NCBI GenBank assembly: GCA_964625175.1
Contig: CAZVAO010000016.1
Coordinates: forward strand, 1 to 27,331
Source of the DNA: CAZVAO01 sp964625175
Lineage (GTDB): Bacteria; Bacillota; UBA994; PWPR01
DNA: 27,331 bases
Direction of reading: 5' to 3'
Shown here piece after piece: positions 24,659 to 27,331 of this stretch. Under the pieces are notes generated by a model. It worked only from the letters and a program-made list of their open reading frames with translations. It made no database searches and had not been told where the DNA came from. Made by a program: the position numbers and the translations under genes. The first letter of the stretch is position 1. Each line of letters begins with the position of its first letter.

Positions 24659-26107
24659 ATGTTATTTATCTCGGATAGTAGTTTATGGTCAATTATACTA
24701 CTTCTTATCAATATTTTTTTCAGCTTGACGATTATCTTTCTAGAGCGACGCAATCCTACAGCAACACTTGCCTGGCTCCTTGTACTTGCTGTACTCCCCT
24801 ATATCGGTTTTGTTTTCTATCTGCTGCTGGCCCAAAACATCTCGCGCCAGAAGATTTTTCGCCTGAACATTCGCGAGTATAAAATTCAAGAAGCGGCCAT
24901 CCAAGAACAATTAGACGACATTGCAACGGTCAAACAAGACCATCCCATGGTTGTGAAATATCTACCTCTCATCAAACTCAATCTTATGGGGCCAAAAGCA
25001 CGTTTTACAGACAATAATATGATTCAAATTTATACCGATGGTCAAGCTAAATTTGCTAGTCTCAAGGATGATCTCAAAAATGCTCAAACGAGTATTAACA
25101 TCCTCTATTATATCATCAAAGATGATGCCCTCAGTCGCGAAATCTACGAAATTCTTATGGACAAAGCCAGATCAGGGGTAACCGTACGCCTCCTCTACGA
25201 TGCCCTAGGTGGACGCTTCCTCAGTGCGGAAACCATCGCAGAATTGAAAGGCGCCGGCATTAAGGTACAAACCTTCTTCCCCTCTTGGTTCAAGATCATT
25301 AGCTTTAAAACAAACTATCGCAACCACCGCAAACTGGTGATTGTCGATGAATCCATTGGCTATATCGGTGGCTTCAATATCGGGGATGAATATGTTTCAA
25401 CAACCAAAAAATACGGCTACTGGCGCGACACCCATCTGCGTATTGTCGGCGATGCTGTGATTGATATGTATATGCGATTTATCCTCGACTGGCGCACAAC
25501 TAGCGATGAAACGCTCATTATTAAGCATTCACTTTTTGAGAAAAAACCAATATCGGGGAATAAGGGCGTGCAGATTATCGCATCAGGCCCCGATAATCCC
25601 CTCGAGAGCATCAAAGAAACGTATCTTAAAATGATCAATTTAGCGACCCAATCGATTTACATTCAAACACCTTACTTCATACCCGATGACAGCATCATGG
25701 AAGCCCTCAAGATCGCCGTGCTCAGCGGCATTGATGTCAACATTATGATCCCCAACAAACCCGATCATGCCTTCGTCTATTGGGCCACCTACTCCTATGT
25801 AGGGGAACTAATCGACTTAGGGGCAAAAATATATACCTATGAGTTGGGTTTCTTGCATGCCAAAACACTTGTCGTTGACAGTGAAGTTGCCTCCGTCGGC
25901 ACCGCCAACTTCGACATTCGCAGTTTCAGACTCAACTTTGAATCCAATGCCCTCGTTTTCGACCCCGAAACGGCCTTACAGCTTGAAGAGGCTTTTAAGA
26001 ATGATTTGAATTACTGCCAACAGATCACCCCCGTCATATATCATAGCCGCCCGCTGAGGGTTCGAATTAAGGAGAGTATTTCTCGCCTACTCTCCCCAAT
26101 ACTGTAA
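24659..26107 (+). CDS. cls: Cardiolipin synthase (phospholipase D family)
   Basis: It joins two phosphatidylglycerol molecules into cardiolipin at the cytoplasmic membrane. At 482 residues it has the usual bacterial Cls length. Two N-terminal membrane segments (about 8-28 and 35-57) are followed by two phospholipase D domains. Their HKD motifs are H223-x-K225-x4-D230 (NHRKLVIVD) and H400-x-K402-x4-D407 (HAKTLVVD), both intact. The start is ATG 24659, just after AAGGAGG; a longer frame from 24512 runs through the promoter and is rejected. Monocistronic; a terminator lies about 150 nt after the stop. Confidence 0.95.
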   Translation: MLFISDSSLWSIILLLINIFFSLTIIFLERRNPTATLAWLLVLAVLPYIGFVFYLLLAQNISRQKIFRLNIREYKIQEAAIQEQLDDIATVKQDHPMVVKYLPLIKLNLMGPKARFTDNNMIQIYTDGQAKFASLKDDLKNAQTSINILYYIIKDDALSREIYEILMDKARSGVTVRLLYDALGGRFLSAETIAELKGAGIKVQTFFPSWFKIISFKTNYRNHRKLVIVDESIGYIGGFNIGDEYVSTTKKYGYWRDTHLRIVGDAVIDMYMRFILDWRTTSDETLIIKHSLFEKKPISGNKGVQIIASGPDNPLESIKETYLKMINLATQSIYIQTPYFIPDDSIMEALKIAVLSGIDVNIMIPNKPDHAFVYWATYSYVGELIDLGAKIYTYELGFLHAKTLVVDSEVASVGTANFDIRSFRLNFESNALVFDPETALQLEEAFKNDLNYCQQITPVIYHSRPLRVRIKESISRLLSPIL

Positions 26108-26255
26108 AGTTCCATAAATGGCCAATCTCTGTGTTGCTCGGAAAAACACTCATTCAGTATACGAAAATATATAGCTTCATTTCGTGTTTTGCTCATGTCT
26201 TGACCTCGGCATATTTATCAAACTGTACTGTTGTCTATTTCTAATATTATAAGAG

Positions 26256-26290
26256 CAGCAATCCGCAAGCGGATTGCTGTTTTAGTTTAC
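26256..26290 (+). terminator. Intrinsic terminator downstream of cls
   Basis: A perfect 10-bp stem CAGCAATCCG/CGGATTGCTG (26256-26265, 26270-26279) with loop CAAG, then TTTTAGTTT. It faces the minus-strand terminator of the putative RNA at 26292, so transcription from both sides is stopped here. Confidence 0.85.
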
Positions 26291-26291
26291 T

Positions 26292-26527
26292 AAAAAACAC
26301 CCTTCTTCGTGATCCCTGACAAGCAGGGATCTCTGCTAGCTGCGTTCTTTGGAGATCGTTGGTTTGAGTTTTGTTGCGCACCCTTTCAATCTGTATCAAA
26401 GAGGGACACACCTTTTGTTGGGAGCTTCTTGTTTGTGGAAGCTGGTCATAAACGACGTTTAATTGATAAGAACTATTTCAATTCCAAAGGTATTTCCCCA
26501 GATGGGAGGCAAACGCTAAACTGCTAG
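26292..26527 (-). ncRNA. Putative structured small RNA / dispersed repeat, copy 2
   Basis: It has the same ordered blocks as the element at 5870-6065, read on the minus strand: CTGGGGAAATA, AAGGTGT, GCAACAAAACTCAAACC and CAAAGAACGCA. A hairpin GATCCCTG/CAGGGATC follows, then, after about 15 nt, a six-U tract (26297-26292). The ends can pair (CTAGC near 26527 with GCTAG near 26340). This copy has about 35-40 nt more between the blocks. It stands alone, not in a gene's UTR on the minus strand, which supports an independent RNA. No promoter was identified with confidence. Confidence 0.45.
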
Positions 26528-26567
26528 TTGAGTAACTTTATTCTTCTCCATGATGGTTCGCAACAAC

Positions 26568-26731
26568 CGCTTGCCCATCGCTTGGCTATTGCTTGGCTAT
26601 TATGTGACAAAACCGTTATCCTCAGCCTGACCAACTGGCCAACTGACCAACTATTAAACCACAAAGAGCACAAAGGGAAAGAAGCGGTATTGCCAAGCGC
26701 AGTTTGCAGCGGAAGAACGGTGGTGGAATGG
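26568..26731. repeat. 164-bp direct repeat, left copy
   Basis: It is identical to 26844-27007 except for one base (26722 G versus 26998 A), with an offset of 276 bp. Internal tandem repeats are visible: GCTTGGCTATT twice, and three 8-mers of the form CCAACT-n-n. No open reading frame of merit. Confidence 0.95.
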
Positions 26732-26817
26732 CCATAGGCCACTTCATTGCGTAGCAGCTTCATGTACCGCAGGTACGCTTCATGCACGAAGTGCGCTTCA
26801 TATTGCCATTAGGCAAT
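26730..26817. repeat. Short-hairpin array with CTTCAT spacers, copy 2
   Basis: Five hairpins are separated by exactly seven bases, (A/G)CTTCAT: GGCC-ATA-GGCC (26730-26740), TGC-GTA-GCA (26748-26756), GTACC-GCA-GGTAC (26764-26776), GCAC-GAA-GTGC (26784-26794) and ATTGCC-ATTA-GGCAAT (26802-26817). The stems differ in sequence but all pair perfectly, with 3- or 4-nt loops. It lies between the two 164-bp direct repeats. Confidence 0.85.
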
Positions 26818-26843
26818 CCTATCCCCTGACCCCCTATAACAAT

Positions 26844-27007
26844 CGCTTGCCCATCGCTTGGCTATTGCTTGGCTATTATGTGACAAAACCGTTATCCTCA
26901 GCCTGACCAACTGGCCAACTGACCAACTATTAAACCACAAAGAGCACAAAGGGAAAGAAGCGGTATTGCCAAGCGCAGTTTGCAGCGGAAGAACGGTAGT
27001 GGAATGG
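26844..27007. repeat. 164-bp direct repeat, right copy
   Basis: Second copy of the 26568-26731 repeat, one mismatch. The two copies enclose the short-hairpin array. Confidence 0.95.
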
Positions 27008-27018
27008 TCGCAAAGTGG

Positions 27019-27293
27019 CCGTTGAATGTTGCCTGACAGCAACGTTGTATGCGCTTTCACGCGTTTAACACTGTATAACGCAGTTTAGTGGCCCTTAAAA
27101 AGGTCACTGTAGGGGCTACATTTCGAATCGAATTTCATTATATGGCTTGCTTTGTAACTCCAGCATGCAGGGCTGGCTTATCGCTCAAGATCCTCATGCC
27201 GCTCCGCTCCTCATATTGAACTTCATTTAGTGGGCAAAAGTTTCGTTTGAGATGTATATGCTTTTTAGAGATGCTCGTAAGCGATTACGAAAC
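27019..27293. repeat. Hairpin-rich gene-free tail of the window
   Basis: It contains a run of small inverted repeats: GTTGC/GCAAC (27033-27048), AGTGGCC/GGTCACT with one G-T pair (about 27087-27108), GTAG-GGG-CTAC (27109-27119), CCAGC/GCTGG (about 27161-27177), a CTTCAT block near 27221, and a larger GTTTCGT/ACGAAAC arm pair (27240-27246, 27287-27293). No gene was seen. It probably belongs to the same palindromic family as the window start. Confidence 0.45.
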
Positions 27294-27331
27294 TCCTCGC
27301 ACAATAGAAGACTTGTGGTAATCATCATTGC

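Noticed and set aside
26292..26527. T-box leader, because of an AAGGGTG-like string near a terminator
   Set aside because: No T-box sequence able to pair with a tRNA end, no specifier stem, and no aminoacyl-tRNA synthetase or amino acid gene downstream.
26568..27007. CRISPR array
   Set aside because: There are only two long direct repeats, and the short units between them are hairpins of varying sequence with a constant spacer, the reverse of CRISPR logic; no cas genes.
26309..27060. Open frames of 69-87 codons on both strands in the repeat region
   Set aside because: They run through direct repeats and hairpins, duplicate each other, lack ribosome binding sites and resemble no family.

Overview
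The window looks like chromosome from an anaerobic, low-to-mid GC Gram-positive bacterium of the Clostridia/Peptococcaceae type. The signs are strong AGGAGG-type ribosome binding sites, sigma-A promoters, intrinsic terminators after most units, a SigB/SigF-type sigma operon (RsbV-RsbW-sigma), a DUF3343-MscS-DUF951-WalJ gene run, CvfB and M23/LysM/G5 wall-enzyme architecture. No ribosomal RNA, tRNA, phage gene, transposase gene or CRISPR array was seen.

The most notable content is two genes that a standard gene finder breaks or misses because they carry in-frame UGA codons. At 382-657 (+) is a 91-residue glutaredoxin whose first redox position is UGA (U12-P-G-C15). At 21100-21561 (+) is a 153-residue peroxiredoxin-like protein with two UGAs nine bases apart, giving a U39-G-V-U42 motif. 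In both, the UGA sits where family members have a catalytic Cys, the frame stays open and conserved beyond it, and a small hairpin with a G early in its loop lies downstream where a bacterial SECIS is expected. UGA is an ordinary stop elsewhere in the window (for example rsbW and mscS), so the code is not simply reassigned. The host should therefore have SelA/SelB/SelC/SelD. A DUF3343 gene, a family named in Pfam as a putative Se/S carrier, is also present.

Layout. 1-360: hairpin-rich intergenic DNA. 382-689: selenoprotein glutaredoxin with promoter and terminator. 741-2597 (-): rsbV-rsbW-sigB-like-DUF948 operon. 2840-4036 (-): metK. 4261-5580 (-): M20 amidohydrolase. About 5870-6065: first copy of a dispersed RNA-like repeat. 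6115-7323 (-): MFS efflux pump. 7646-8845 (-): HtrA protease. 8978-12546 (-): five-gene operon (propeller protein, DUF3343, MscS, DUF951, WalJ). 12712-14088 (-): RmuC. 14244-15599 (+): orphan sensor kinase. 15621-16553 (-): MurB. 16864-18375 (-): M23 peptidase. 18513-20951 (-): ABC importer of the SsuABC/TauABC type. 21100-22276 (+): selenoprotein peroxiredoxin and purine nucleoside phosphorylase. 22726-23580 (-): CvfB. 23718-24410 (-): DUF1287 protein. 24659-26107 (+): cardiolipin synthase. 26108-27331: gene-free repeat region with a second copy of the RNA-like repeat, a 164-bp direct repeat pair and an array of short hairpins separated by a constant 7-nt spacer.

Functionally the window mixes cell-envelope upkeep (MurB, M23, Cls, HtrA, DUF1287, MscS, WalJ), stress signalling (SigB-type module, orphan kinase), transport, and selenium-dependent thiol redox defence.
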